NCBI RefSeq assembly: GCF_047948215.1
Contig: NC_134457.1
Span: 89,414,898 to 89,478,897 of the forward strand
Reading direction: 5' to 3'
Origin: Lycorma delicatula
Taxonomy: Eukaryota > Arthropoda > Insecta > Hemiptera > Fulgoridae
Length of the DNA stretch: 64,000 nucleotides
Shown here: in pieces, positions 9,852-22,484 of the stretch
Layout: the number at the start of each line of letters is the position of its first letter
Numbering within the stretch: the stretch's first letter is position 1
The notes under the pieces: generated by a model
Databases searched by the model: none
What the model was told of the DNA's origin: nothing
What the model saw: only the letters and a program-made list of their open reading frames with translations
Translations under genes and position numbers: made by a program

Positions 9852-12800
9852 TTTTTTTTGGGGAAAAAAACAGATCGTTGATCAGTTGTTAATAATGCTA
9901 ACTTACAGAATAAAAATGTCTTAATTTTTCAAATTTATGTCGAAGTAATAAATTTTAATTTTTTAATATTTTTAACACAAAACAATAAAAATTAAATAAA
10001 CCTTGTTAAAATATCATCTTATTTAATTTTTCTTTTTGTTTATTTTTAATTGATTTTGTTTTTGAATATTTTAAATATTAAAAGGATTATTCTTGTTTCC
10101 ATTTAAAATTATAATATTATATTTTTCGGTTAAGTAAAATTTCTTAAACTTTTCAGTTGACGTTACTTATAACCTGTTTTTATATGAATGTTTTAATATA
10201 TTCGTTTTTAAAACGTTCATTATATATTCGTTTCGTTAAACATATTCGTTTGTAAAACATGTCCTGAAATTATTTTTGCTTCTTCGTTGGCATTCAGTAC
10301 AGAAGAAATACTTTCTAAAAATTTCGAAAAATGTTTTCTAGAAAACTTTTATGTTTTGGCTTTAATTATTATTGCCTGAAATCTTTTACTGAGATGCAAA
10401 TAAAAAAAGCAAACATGAGGCAAGACAGTCTCACATTTTAAAAATTTCTTCTTAAAAAAATGCTTAAAATCATATTTAATGATTTTTGTTGTTGTTAAAA
10501 AGCATTGTCAGTCTGCAAATCATTAAAAATAGGTTTGCTCCGAAAGGTTGCAGTCTGTTTATTGAGGTGTGCTGTATCAGAAGTACAGCCGCTAGATAGG
10601 CGTTAATAACTTTAGATAGGCGAATAACTTTTATAAGTATGAGCGATGTTTAGATGTTGGATTTTGATGAAATGATACATTTTTCATCTTTTACTTTAAG
10701 ACCATTTAATATTAAACTCAAGTTCTGGATCGCTTATTATCATCTCATCGACTTTTATAGACAGATATAAAATTCCTACGTAATTTTCTGTGTTGTTACT
10801 GTCAAGAGACATCGGTGATGATAATGCAGACCATTGCTCAGCAGCGCAGTTTCTTTCATTGTCTAAACGTAGTTTATATGAGCGTCATCTTTCTCGATTC
10901 TTCTTCTTTTGTTCTATACTCCTGTGCCTGTTTATTTGATTTATAACTGTATTTATTACGCATAATATCGTTTTTTTTCTGAAAAAAAAACCAAATAAAC
11001 AGTATTATAAAATGCTACACAAATTTTACAAAATGTATCTTATTGCCATTAATTTTTTATTTTTGTAATATTTCAAAGTTTTTTATCGTTTGTTGCTAAA
11101 TTTATTTCAGTCGGGTAATACATTATCTCAAAACGCTTGTTTGAAAGTAATTATGATGAAATCCAAGCGTAATTTGCAAACCATCGTGGGAATGGCAAGA
11201 GGAAGTGGGAGGTACGAAACTGGTTTCGCACAGATCTTATGTCCTTCATCTTTAAAACTATATTACACTTTGTTTTGTTAAAGTTTAATTTTCATGTTTA
11301 GATTTACAATTCAAGTTTATCTTTATATCGATTGTTTTATCGAAATTTTGTTAATACGCTTCTACCCTTATGATAATTCATAACGTATTAAATTAAAAAT
11401 GTTTCGCCAAAAGAGGAATGGATCTCCCCCCCTTTGAAATGACAAAAAATGTTGGGGTTTTAGAAAATTTTTAAATATTTTTTTTTTCTTAATTCATCGC
11501 GTAATAGACATAAAATACCTCTTTCAACGGTCACTTTGGAACGTAAAACTTAACTCTATAACGTGCTAGTTGAATGACAGCATGTTTCTATTTTCTATAT
11601 TTTTGTTCATGGTGTGAAATTGCTACGTACAGAAAACATCTTTTACTGTTAAATATTACTACTTACTTTTCAAGGAAACACTAGAACTATTTTTAATAAT
11701 ATTAATTTATATTTTAGTTAGACGTTCATCTTTTCATCCCTTAAATAAATATACATCATTTTTTGGTTTTTGATGTATTCGCAACACTTACGCTAGTCAT
11801 GTTAATATTTCTGTTAATAAGTTTGAAACTTGATAATTCGCTGTAGAATTATGGCAAAAGTTTGAGCGTGGTTTTATTTATCTCTCAATAATTTTACTCG
11901 GTAATATGACAATATTTCAATAAAGACAAATAATTTCATTTCTTTTTTGAAATATTTCTTTAAAAAAGAACTGATAAATAATCAAAGAAAATTTTTATTT
12001 TTTGTTTCCTTTTTAATTTAATATTTCGCCGTATAAAAAATTTTCAGTTGTACTGTCTAATAATTTTTCCTTGTTTTCTACATCAGTTAGTACGTTTTTT
12101 TCAACCAACTGCTTTTCAGGTATTTAATATTTTTCAATTAATAATTATTTTATTTGAAATTGTTATATTAAAAAAAATGAGCATAGGAATTACGGTGGGG
12201 TTCATGTATATTTGAAGAAAGATAAGTTGAAAATAATTGTTACATTATAAAATTGCGAAAAACTGAAATTACTATAAGAGATCAGGTCAGCCTAATTTTT
12301 GTTCTGAATAGTCATTTGTTTTTAATTAATTACTATTTACGATTTCGGGCTCATTTTATCGAAACGAAGTTTTTCTTCTTTTCCATCTTTATAGCGAATT
12401 TGTTTAGCTTCAGATATCTCTTGCAACCTAATTCTGCTATCTATGATGTTCTATTTGTTCATAAAAGTTTCAGCTTATCTCTCCAAATCAATCTAGAACG
12501 TCCTCTGTAACATTGACATTGCTATTTATTAAAAATAAGAAGACTTTTAAATCAATAATCGTTCATTGAAAAACCCCTAAATTTAGCGAGAAATTTAATA
12601 TTTTAAGTATTGTTAAATCCTTTCCGGGTTTTACACGAATTTAAATTTAAATAAGTAAGGATAAAAAGTAGTAAAAAAAAATATTTTTCTTTATAGTTTT
12701 CCTTCAACTCTTTTTCCTCCCTCTCTTTATTTACTCTGTTACGAAGCAATTTATTATCTTATAACGCGTCAACAAATATATAATACAACTGATATGATTT

Positions 12801-13239
12801 GAGGTTTCCGCTTTTATTAATATTGGATTTTGAGTGGATTCTTCCGTTTTCTAAGAATGAAAAGTTAGTTGTGATTTACTCCACTGAAATATTTTTTGTA
12901 AAACTTAATCAAAATATAAGAATTAAAGAGCATAAATATTTTCTAAAGATACAATTTCTTTTTTTTTAATTTTAACGGCTACTCCTGATTCGTTACATAA
13001 TTACAGTTATCAAAAATGACTGATTAGGTAATAAAATTCGATTACTTTACGGGTTATAGCGATATATGCTGCTACAGCTATTACGGTAAAGTATATAAAC
13101 AAATCTAAAAAAACTGGTCTTTTTTAAAAGTTTTGTGCCTTAAGAAAATATTAAACAAAAATTACAAAAAACATAGATTTAAATCAGTGGTAAATGATCT
13201 GTAAAAAAATTATTCCAACGTTCTCAAGTCCAAAAAGTC
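9852..13239. other. Gene-poor AT-rich stretch
   Basis: Apart from one candidate exon (11111-11211) I see no gene, tRNA or recognisable mobile element. Base composition is uniformly AT-rich with many short homopolymers. An 85-codon open frame at 12253-12510 is Phe/Leu/Ser-rich and looks random. Confidence 0.45.
11111..11211 (+). CDS. Candidate internal exon, unknown gene
   Basis: A pyrimidine-rich acceptor ending TTTATTTCAG lies directly before 11111, and a donor-like GTACGA follows 11211. The 101-nt segment is open in frame 1 and reads SGNTLSQNACLKVIMMKSKR then NLQTIVGMARGSGR, a mixed composition unlike the surrounding random frames. I do not recognise it and no neighbouring exon could be paired with it, so it may be a chance pairing of splice-like motifs. 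Confidence 0.25.
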
Positions 13240-13800
13240 AATTACTTTCCGACGGACTTTGTGCGCTTATACGTAGGTACTGTACGTATGTTGGCCTGTA
13301 TTTGGGCTCTGGATCCCGTTGACCGATTTTCTTCAAACTTGGTAGACAGGTACCTACTACCTACTACCTTCGGCGGGAAGGATACATTAAATTTTTGGAA
13401 AAAATTGCAAATAGGAGTAAGGGTGTTTTGGCCGAAATCAAAACTCAAATCTTTAATGAGGCACTTAAGAAAAAACGTTTTCTTATAAAAAATTTTGTTT
13501 TTCGCAGTTTCATATTTTTAATGCTTAAAACGTATTTTTTTAAATAATTAAGACACTAAAATAACTTAATACCCGTTTCCTGATGGGGAAGCTCCTAAAT
13601 TTTAAAAAGAATCGAAAAGTTTTTTAAAATCTTGAGTTTAAATTATCTAAAATCAATTTTAGTTAGTATTTTAATCATTAAAAAGCCTCCTGATGCACAA
13701 GTTCCAAAATTTTGAAAAGTCAAAAACACATTTTTCGAGACTGTAATATTAATATTTGGCTTCAAAAATGATAAATTGATAGAGCTTAAAATGATTGAAT
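13240..13800 (+). repeat. Diverged interspersed repeat with internal duplication
   Basis: Contains GACCGATTTTCTTCAAACTT, a motif echoed in several other repeats of the window. Two related blocks follow, at about 13575 and 13688, each reading CTGATG, then CCAAAATTTT- or CTAAATTTT-type sequence, then GAAAAGT. The 75-codon open frames on both strands across the first part are a side effect. Family unknown. Confidence 0.4.
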
Positions 13801-15375
13801 TGCATAACTTGACCGGATTAGCTGGGAAAGGTAATTCACTGCCAGTTTTTTTTTTATGTATCGGTTAATTCGTCGTGTTGGCTTCGGTTCAGTTCTCAAC
13901 CATCTTTGAATTGTTTTCTTTTATTTCATTAATTTCATGTCCTTCGTTATTTTATTTAAAGTTAATTAAAATTGTCAGAACCTTTATAAGGCCGATTAAA
14001 TTACGCAAGATTTTATTATCTTAGTCTATCAACTGATTTTTGTTATTTGTATAAAATTTAAAATAAAATACGCTAGGATAATATTTTAATTTGACCATTG
14101 GTTTCTGTTTATTGTTACTTCTGCATAAATGTCAAAGTTAGAATTTTGTAATGCACGTGATAATTTGAAGTTTTCCTTCTTTAAGCTATCAAATGGAAAG
14201 TAAATATTAAATAAAAACTTATGACCGCCATTGCAATAATAAATAAAAATTGTTTATTTTATTTTAAATTGTTACACTCGTTTAAATCAGTTGAGCAAGT
14301 TGATGAAGAGGTGTGACGAACGATTTGCTGACGTCGTAGCATTATTAAAATAATGAACTGAACAATATACAGTCATTATTTAACTTTTAACCTGTATTTC
14401 AGTGATTAAACCATGTGTTTAAGATAAGCTTTTACTGTCACCTGTCATATTTATATTATCGTATGACATATACGTCATAAATGGATCTATTTTTAAATAA
14501 GGGCATGTGTATAAATATTTATAACTGATTAATTAATTAATTATATTCCTTTACCCACATTTAGTTATTTTAGAGCAAAAAAAAAAATATTTTTTTCAGC
14601 CGAGGTATGCTGCTGCTACGTACGAATGTGTAAGATTTTTTCGTCTGCTTTATGGGAGGGAAGAAAATCTTTACCAATTTTGACGAAACTTGGTGGGATT
14701 ATGTAAACCTATTAGGAACAGAGCTTTATTGATTTTCAAGTAAATCCGTTCATAGGAACCGAAGTTAGAGGCAAAAAAATTGGTTTTTGAGTACGTTTTC
14801 AAGGTTAACTAAAACCGGAAATCCGCCCTTCTGATGCAATTACTGTGACAGAATTTTTATCTTTTTCTGTTTACTAAAAGTACTCGTTCTAATTATCTAA
14901 CCGAAATTTTTGTTTTTACTTTCCCGGAAATACATACAGCTGTAAAGAAAATATGGTGATGATATTGGAGCGGTTTTTTTGTGGTTATCTGGACGTTTCA
15001 ATCATACTTTAAAACCGAAACAACACAAAAAAATACCAGGGAAATACCGCAAAGATATATTGCTTGTACGTACATACGTACAAGCATATACGTATGTACG
15101 TATGTACATACGTATGTATGTATTTCAGACTGTATTTTGATAAATATCTTCAGACTGCCTGAACATTAAATTGTGATATTTGGGTCAATTATTCTGTGCG
15201 TGGGACATCGATGTCATTAAATTTTTAATTAGTTAGACAAGGAGGTGGGATATTTACCCCCATTTTAAAATTTTCGGTGTAGTGATAGTATTATATGATT
15301 TATTTGCGGCACTGAAATTTTAAGTAGATCTGATTTAGGGCTAGGGATATAATTAGCTTAATTGCTTATCTTTTT
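13801..15375. other. Intergenic, with one repeat-like block and TACG microsatellite
   Basis: 14640-14800 contains CCAATTTTGACGAAACTTGG and CCGTTCATAGGAACCGAAG-type wording typical of dispersed repeats. 15065-15125 is a TACG/TATG microsatellite. I see no gene; the 62-codon frame at 14981-15169 is generated by the microsatellite. Confidence 0.45.
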
Positions 15376-16042
15376 ACTTGCTTGTACGAAGTAAAGGAAG
15401 TATTGTGATCGCGAAAAATTTCGATTTTCAGGTTTCAGCGGAAATGTTCATTTTGACTTGTTTCGGCGTGACGTCTGTACGTATGTATTCCGCATAACTC
15501 AAAAACGATTAGCCGTAGGATGTTGAAATTTTGGATTTAGGACTGTTGTAACATCTAGTTGTACACCTTCCCTTTTGATTGCAATCGGCTAGACCAAAAG
15601 TGTCCAAAAAAATCCCAAGATCTAAAAACAATTCTATTTTGGACTTTTTTTAACTGCAGTAATAAGTGCTTCATTGAGAGCTTTTTGAACGATATATCAT
15701 TAATGGTATTTATTTTCATTGGTTCCAGAGTTATAGCCAAATAAAATTTTAATTAATGGAATATTTGGACCTTACAAGGTGAAGGCACATCAGTTAAAAT
15801 CCGACTTCATCTCCTTTTTTTTAACTTTTTTATTTTTAATTTAGATATATTGATTTATTAATAATTATTAACCTCTGATTGTAAAAAAGTTTTACAATAA
15901 ATAATAATTCAATAATAACAATTAAAAAAATAATATGAAAAATATCAGAAGTTATTAATGAAATAAAATTTTATGTACTTTTAAAAATTTGTACATGTAA
16001 TTTAATAGGCGTACAAGGAAGTCGTGTGGTGTCCACATCAGA
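15376..16042 (+). mobile_element. REP-A (HINE-like), full standard copy
   Basis: 667 bp, beginning ACTTGCTTGTACGAAG after T5 and ending GGCGTACAAGGAAGTCGTG, hairpin TGTGG-TGT-CCACA, TCAGA, T-run. The outer 5' repeat ACTTCCTTGTACG and the inner 3' repeat CGTACAAGGAAGT are inverted. Near the 5' end AAGTAAAGGAAGT can fold back on the first bases. Short overlapping frames on both strands (15555-15744) are artefacts. Confidence 0.85.
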
Positions 16043-16618
16043 TTTTTTTTTATGCTGGTGATTCACGAAAAAAGCCAAACATTTTCAGGATTTGATTTAC
16101 TAGTGAAAATAAAGAACAAAGTTCATATAAACATAGGTTCAAAAAGTTAGTGTTGCCTGGCGAAAGATTTCGCCCAGATTTTTGCGGTTTTGAGAAAATT
16201 AAGCCATAAAATTAATACACAATATTTCCAATACGAATTACTAAAACCTATGAAAAGATAGTCGTCTACATAAGTTCTAACTTTTGTTAAATTTTGGTTC
16301 TGACCCGACAAAAGAGTACGGCCGTACCCAATAGTTGTTTTTTAGGTTTTACTTAATATATGAAAAACTGGCTTAACTATTAAGCACCAAATTAGTCCAA
16401 AGTATTGTAAGTGCACATTAGATCTTAATTGTATTAACGTTTAGACCCCTACCGACAAAGTGGTTCCCGATTTCCCATTTTATTAGTTTCCTTCTAATAT
16501 CATTAAACATATTTTATATTAAATCGCGAATTTTACCTAAAATCTTTTCTTATAATATTTACGGAATGTTTTCTTTATATTTTTACGGGATATTAATTTT
16601 TACATGAGGTAAACATTA
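16043..16618. other. Intergenic, nothing recognised
   Basis: No gene or repeat signature seen in this stretch between a REP-A copy and the left target duplication of a SINE. Confidence 0.4.
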
Positions 16619-16626
16619 GGCGCCCC

Positions 16627-16925
16627 GTATCAACCCACCGACTTGGTCTAGTGGTGAACGCGTCTTCTCAAATGAGCTGATTTGGAAGTCTAGAGTTCCA
16701 GCATTTAAGTCCTACTAAAGCCAGTTATTTTTACACGGATTTAAATACTAGATCGTGGATACCGGTGTTCTTTGATGTTTGAGTTTCAATTAACCACACA
16801 TCTCAGGAATGGTCAAACTGAGACTGTACAAGGCTACACTTCATTTACACTCATACATATCATCCTCATTCATCCTCTGAAGTATTATCTGAACGGTAAT
16901 TACCGGAGGCTAAACAGTAAAAAAA
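16627..16925 (+). mobile_element. tRNA-derived SINE (SINE-A) with 8-bp target duplication
   Basis: A pol III A box (TTGGTCTAGTGGTGAACG) starts near 16643 and a diverged B box (AGCATTTAAGTCCT) lies at about 16700. The body continues to a 3' domain CATCCTCTGAAGTATTATCT followed by ACCGGAGGCTAAACAG and an A7 tail. The insertion is bounded by the perfect duplication GGCGCCCC at 16619-16626 and 16926-16933, which is striking in AT-rich DNA. The same 3' domain ends the SINE at 21416-21598 although the heads differ. The 93-codon frame inside is not a gene. Confidence 0.92.
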
Positions 16926-17929
16926 GGCGCCCCTGTCACTTGAACATGATATATCACCTGAAATCTTTAGAAACAACCTGTAGAAATCGATCTTTAAAGT
17001 CGTTCACTAAGATTGTTTTCAAAATCGTTTTTTATTTTGTATTTTATTTATAGTTGATTTGATTTATTTTATGTAATATAAGTCAGTAATATTCAAAAAC
17101 TCTATACTGTTTTTAAAGAACGCCATAAAATCTGTCAATGGGGAAGCCGGAAATGTTACTTAACCATTTGCTTGAACCGTAGAAGTTCATTCGTCGAGTG
17201 AGTAAAAATGTGAGTAAAGAATTGTTTAACCGTTTAAAAAATATTAATTCAAATCTTTCATACGCTACATTTTTAAATATCATTTCCTGTTCACGATAAG
17301 TAATATTTGTTGGAAAAGGAAATAAATATCATTAAAATAGATAGAATGATTATTTTTATGACAAAACGTTTTTTCGTCGGGGAACAATCAGTAAGGTTAT
17401 AATCACTCAAACGCAAACAAACAATGCTGTACTACAACTTAAATGAATCAAATCTAAACTAGAACGGAAGTTCTGTATATACGTTGAAACATTTTCAGCT
17501 ATACTACGTCAGTGATATTTACTAAGTATTGCTAGTGCCATCATTGATGAGGCCTATCGTTCATTTATGAATTAATACTTTCGATTTGAAAAAAAATTGG
17601 TTATAGTTTAAATTGCCTTCAGTTAGACGTAATAACAATAATTTTGTATTTATTATTTACCGACCGTCATGGACAAATGAATTGTAAATAATTTCCAAAG
17701 AAATTTAAAAAATTCCCAAAGAAAAAAGAATTTAATTACTTTGTTTAATAGACGATTAATTCGGCAAGTATTATAACAAAGAAAATTATTTCTGAAAATT
17801 TCACGATTAATTTTTATTTAAGTCGCGAGAAGGTTGACTGGATTGCCATAATATACAGGTGTCCCATATAAAACGCAACCCATCAATCATTCATCCATGA
17901 AATTTCAAAAGTCAAGCTTACTCCCCTAC

Positions 17930-18215
17930 TCGTTACTGAAATGGAAGGCTTTGTCTGTCTTTTTCAGACAGGAGAACCGATTTTTATGAAATTTTGTAAG
18001 ATACTTCTGAATATGGGCAATTTCTGATGGCACTTAATTTTTGTTACAATTGGTTAAGACGATGAAGAGGGGGTAGGATTCGGTCACCATGAATCTCGTA
18101 TCTTAAAATTTTATTCGGAGTAAAATAATTTAATTTTTACGTAATCCTTTACGTGCATATTTAAATACTTATAATGTTCCACTTAATTTTCCTCCTAATT
18201 AGTAAACTGCCGAGG
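17930..18215 (+). repeat. REP-B interspersed repeat, copy 2 (partial)
   Basis: Blocks ACCGATTTTTATGAAATTTT, TTTTTGTTACAATTGGTTAA, a GGATTCGGTCACCATG block and a CTTAAAATTTTATTC block follow in the same order as in the 1.6, 43 and 47 kb copies. Confidence 0.65.
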
Positions 18216-20019
18216 GCGAAGTCCTTGACAAATAGATCTTTATATTCTTAACAACTTAAGAATAACTCTTACGTTAAGTTGGTTTACTCTAGCATTTTTT
18301 GTGAATATTACACTTTTTTTATTAATTTTAACTCGTATTATGTAGGGAGAGCACATTTACTCTATGTAATAATATATTCATTTTTTTGATAATGAATTTT
18401 GTTACGGATCTCAAAATTCTCACTTTGGCTTTACATTTATGGATTTAGATCTTTATTTTTTAATCAGAATAAAACTACTTTACGTTTTCAAAATAATGAA
18501 TTGAAACCGTCATTGTTTTATAAAATAATGTATTATATTCATAATACTATATTTTATATTTATACTTAATTAAATATTTTATTTTCATCATAAAATCATT
18601 ATAAAATTTACATGAATTATCTAAAACATAAATAATTCGGATACGAATTGTACATGAAAAACAAATTAAATTTTGGTAATTTGCATTACCAATACAAATA
18701 CATTTGTATTGGTAATACATTATTGGTAATATATTATACAGTTATCGTTCGTTAAATTAATTTATTAATTTACATAATATATAGGTTAACAGATTAAAGT
18801 TAACCTATAATTATTAAAGTATATCTATAATGAAACATATACGTATGTTACATTAACAAAGATTCCTTGAACTTTTGAATGAATTTTTTGTAGAGTTTAA
18901 ATGAAGGCATCGTTAAAAGATGTTGGCCGAACCGCATTATTAATTTTAAATTCCTTTGTTAGATATTTATTACTATTTTTTTTTTTTTTTAATGTTACAA
19001 TAAAAATATTTCGTACAAAAATATTTATTTGAATGTTAATAAGAATATATTTTCTTTAAATATCTATTCCAACGAAAAGTTTTACTAAACTGCGTGATAA
19101 ATTCCTAAAATATTTTCTGCAGAATGTTAGTTTCAAGAATTAGTTATTAGTAGCATACCAAAATTGATTTAAATCTCTGGTTTATTTTTATCTTACTCAA
19201 GTTGGCTGTCTAATTATTATTCGTTTATTATCTTTACATTATTTATTACTATATTTCGTGTAGTATTTTGTTTCCACTGACACTCACTGTTAAAAGGTAT
19301 TTTCTATTTTAGTTGAAAGAAAGTTATAAAACTGCTTTCTTAAAATCCGAGAATCCGTATCTCTTTTCTCTCTCACTCTCCCGCTCTCTCGCTTTTTCTC
19401 TCCACACTCAATCCTCTCTCTCTCTTTCTATATATATATATATATATGTTCATGTACATTGTATGTTATGTTATGCATTATTTCCCAGTAGAAAGGAATG
19501 TATTATGCAGTAAGTTAGTTTTATGCTGTCTATCCCAATCTTTCTTCTAATATTGTGACAAGTAGTAAGTAGTATTGTCTAAGAAATAAACGACCACGAT
19601 CAGAGAATTTCTTTGAGAGTAACGATTCTCAGAGAAACTCATTAATTAAACTGTATAGCTTTAATGATTAATGTGAAAATTGTTTGTAAGGCTGAATATA
19701 AACTGCATTTCGGGAGCTTATTCTGTTAATTAAATAGCGGTATACTTCACTCACTGAAGAAGAAAAATGGGAAACCACTTTAATTCATACCATCCCTAAT
19801 CAAATCTTTTTATGAGAAGTTTATTATTCTTAAAAGGTTCCTAATTTGGACGTGACTGGCTTCTTATGGTTATGTATGCTAAATGTTAAAAAATTTTCAG
19901 TGCACCTGAAATAGATTTTTCAAAAATATTTGGTTAAAATGAATTTAGCAGAAGATTAGATTGATAAATAAATATTAATTATCACACCCCAAATTCTAGC
20001 CCGCTGTAGGAGAGAAGCC
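18216..20019. other. Intergenic AT-rich stretch with CT/TA microsatellite
   Basis: No gene found. A (CT)n then (TA)n microsatellite lies at about 19365-19446. Near 18670-18730 a short cluster of TTGGTAAT-type direct repeats occurs. The 66-codon frame at 19313 is made by the microsatellite. Confidence 0.45.
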
Positions 20020-20059
20020 CACAGATTTTAAATTGGAAGGGCAAGGATGTTATAATAAC

Positions 20060-20620
20060 ACATTCTTTTAAAGAGCATTTAAAAAGAAAACAAAACATGA
20101 CTTAAAAAACTTAAAGCTATGGTAAATCTCACCAGTATGGCGAAAATTTAATATTTTTCACATCAAATGTCAAAATTAACCTATATTACCCCTCAAATAG
20201 TAGTCTCTCAATAATGGTCTCTTTTTTTTCTCGAAAAATAGATCGTTTTGAGGTGGAAATACTTCCTAAAATTTGTTTATTTTTTATTGTTTCATTTTTG
20301 AGAAATTATTTTAAGAGGTACTGTAGATCACTTTTGAAATTAAATGTTAAAAAGTATTAAATGAGCACCATTTTGGTTAGAGTTGTCGTTGCCTAAATTT
20401 TTTTACCCCAAAACGTTTGTTTTTAATCTCCTTTAAAATACATCTCAATCCCCTTTCTATATAAAGTTTTACAACCACCTCCTGTGTTATTACGAAAAGG
20501 TAGTCTTTTACTGAACAATACATCGTTTCAAGGTAGGAGCATTTCTTAAATTTCATTTTTATGTATTGGAACGATTGAAAAGTTATTTAAGGGTTCCTAT
20601 ACTTTTATTATTATCTGTCT
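20060..20620 (+). repeat. REP-C interspersed repeat, two tandem units
   Basis: Unit 1 is centred on TCGAAAAATAGATCGTTTTG (about 20233) and unit 2 on a degraded equivalent at about 20515. Both run on into a block reading TTGAAAAGTTATTTAAG or a near variant. Matches 5505-5870 and 54770-55120. Confidence 0.55.
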
Positions 20621-20789
20621 GTATATGTACACGTGCGTTCGATATCACGAGGGTCCCCAACCTTTGTCTAGTTTGGAATTTTTCACACACTATAAAATTA
20701 ATTTCTTATTTAAAATAACAGTGAACTAATTATAACATTAAATTTCCCAAACATGGTTACCGCTGATATATTTAATAAATTTAAAAAAA

Positions 20790-21290
20790 TTATTAAAAAA
20801 GTGAATATCCACCTTACCAGCAAATTAAATATGTCTTTCTCGATCTTTCAGTTCTTAGATCATCGTCAGGAGAATAAAATAATATTTTAAAATAAAGTCA
20901 AAAAATTAAAATGATTAAGCAGTCGTGACTGTTTGCTAGTTATCAGTATAATGAATTGAAATGTAAAGTGTAATCTGGCGGAATAAAAATGAAATTAACG
21001 AGAACCATTTTGTAAGAATGATATTTTATTTATTTAAATTATTATCTCTTTATATTTATATTGAGGGCATGTTTAAACAATTTATAATCTTCAAAAAATG
21101 TTTGCTCATTAATTAGAATTTTATGATTATTGTAAATAAGATATTTTTCTAAATTAGAAGATGTATTATAATGATTATAATAAATTTCTAAAATTTTCAT
21201 AAATGTATTTGGATTGTATGTATTACCGTTATCTAATATACATTTAGCAAAGTTAGAATTTTCTGATTTATTGTTTTTAATATATCTGTG
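20790..21290 (-). pseudogene. Penelope-like element, 3' fragment with GIY-YIG C-terminus
   Basis: On the minus strand the frame contains KNNKSENSNFAKCILDNGNT and YNPNTFMKILEI, then NLEKYLIYNNHKILINEQTF, closely matching the GIY-YIG endonuclease C-terminus of the plus-strand copy at 23244-23570. The GIY and YIG motifs themselves are deleted here. The ORF's first ~18 residues are unrelated. The non-coding 3' region down to about 20790 is also homologous to 23575-23860. That tail contains CTGACGA followed 13 nt later by GAAA (20836-20873), a hammerhead-like core. The copy is 5'-truncated, as is usual for these retroelements. Confidence 0.88.
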
Positions 21291-21415
21291 TCTTCTTTTG
21301 AACATATAGAAAATGTATACGTAAAAAGGTTTTGGCCAATACATTAAAAAATTTAATCAAATTAAACAATACATACCCTTTAAAAAATAAAAAAAATTGT
21401 TATATTAAAAGATCC

Positions 21416-21598
21416 TTTTTTTTTTCTTTTTTGTTCGTATAACCTCCGGGACCCTGTTAAATATTGCTTCAGAGGATGAGACGGAATTATTTGTACAATT
21501 GCGTGTGTGGAAAATGTCATGCCTGACCGGGATTCGAACCCGGGACTCCCCATGAAAGGCCGAGACGCTACCACTCGCACCATGGAGGCCGGCATTAT
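21416..21598 (-). mobile_element. tRNA-derived SINE (SINE-B) with target duplication
   Basis: The minus-strand head is tRNA-like: A box CATGGTGCGAGTGGTAGCG and a perfect B box GGGTTCGAATCCCGG at about 21530. The acceptor stem pairs only partly, so it is not a functional tRNA. The body ends in CATCCTCTGAAGCAATATTT, CCGGAGGTTATACGAAC and an A-rich tail. The duplication AGATCCTTTT occurs at 21410-21419 (overlapping the tail) and at 21599-21608. Its 3' domain matches SINE-A although the head is different. Confidence 0.88.
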
Positions 21599-21650
21599 AG
21601 ATCCTTTTCATAGAATTAACTAACTAATTGTACAAAATTTATATCTTTAG

Positions 21651-21651
<1 letters not shown>

Positions 21652-21692
<41 letters not shown>

Positions 21693-21714
21693 TGAGTGAG
21701 TGGGGGGGAGAGAG
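21652..21714. repeat. TA/GA microsatellite with G-run
   Basis: (TA)n is followed by (GA)n, GTGA repeats and a G8 run. It replaces the expected hairpin/CTAG 3' end of the adjacent minus-strand Helitron, so the end may have been lost by slippage or recombination here. Confidence 0.85.
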
Positions 21715-21715
21715 T

Positions 21716-22428
21716 ATAAATGAACACAATTTAAAATTTGATAAAAAATTAAAAAACTGAACTTCACAAATTTTACCTTTCACTTATTCTCCTTCCCCTT
21801 TTCCCTTCCCAACTTTTCCCTTTCACCCATCTCCCTCACCCCTCTCCCAGTTTCCTTTTTACCCTTTCCGTTTTTTCCTTTTCTCTTTCCACTTTTCCCC
21901 CTTTTTCCCTTTCGCCCGAGCGTAAATCGGTCCATTAGCATTTTGGTCTTTAGCGGACACACATACGAACATGCCTTTTATATATATATATATATATATA
22001 GAATAAAAAAGTCTGTTTGTTTCGTAAATATCTCGACACCGGCCCCACCTAGCGGGCGTAGTTTTTGCAAAAATATTTCTTTTCACGTGACTAATATTCA
22101 TATTCTGAATATAAATCAAATCGGTCCATAAATATAATTTTTCTAAATATCTTAACCTCAGCGCCATCTAGCGGGTTTATTTTTTGCAGAGATAATTCTT
22201 TCCATATAAGTAACATGTATTCTGAATATGAGGCAAATCGGACCATAAATACAATTTTTCGAAATATCTCGACGCCAGCGCCACCTAGTGGGTCCAAACC
22301 TTCCATGGCATACGTGCAACCATTCCCCAAAGTTTCATCGCTATCGTATGAACGGTTTAGAAAGGCATAAGAGACATACAGACAGACAAACATTCATTTA
22401 TATATATATATATATATATGTTAATTGA
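21716..22428 (-). mobile_element. Non-autonomous Helitron family member, 3' end lost
   Basis: On the minus strand it opens AAATGAATGTTTGTCTGTCTG, like the 2.2 kb Helitron. It continues with a GATAGCGATGAAACTTTGGG block, about three diverged ~125-bp units containing CGCTAGATGGCGCTG and GAGATATTT, an internal TA run, GGACCGATTTACGCTCGGGC and a long polypurine tract (plus-strand pyrimidines at 21778-21912). A plausible 5' TC preceded by A lies at about 22427-22429. No CTAG hairpin is seen at the other end. Open frames of 60-102 codons over the repeats are not genes. Confidence 0.78.
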
Positions 22429-22484
22429 TATGATTAAATTATGTTGTGATTGTAGTTTTTTTATTTTTAATAAACTAGTGTTTT

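Noticed and set aside
13242..13488. Overlapping ORFs on both strands
   Set aside because: Inside a non-coding dispersed repeat; no protein family resemblance.
15065..15125. TACG-rich block as regulatory array or CRISPR-like repeat
   Set aside because: Simple tetranucleotide microsatellite without spacers; no CRISPR array anywhere in the window.
21518..21596. Possible functional tRNA gene on the minus strand
   Set aside because: B box is perfect but acceptor and anticodon stems mispair and the sequence continues into a SINE body with A tail and target duplication.
21780..22393. Open frames of 60-102 codons on the minus strand
   Set aside because: They lie across Helitron tandem units and the polypurine tract; Gly/Lys/Glu-rich reading is a composition artefact.
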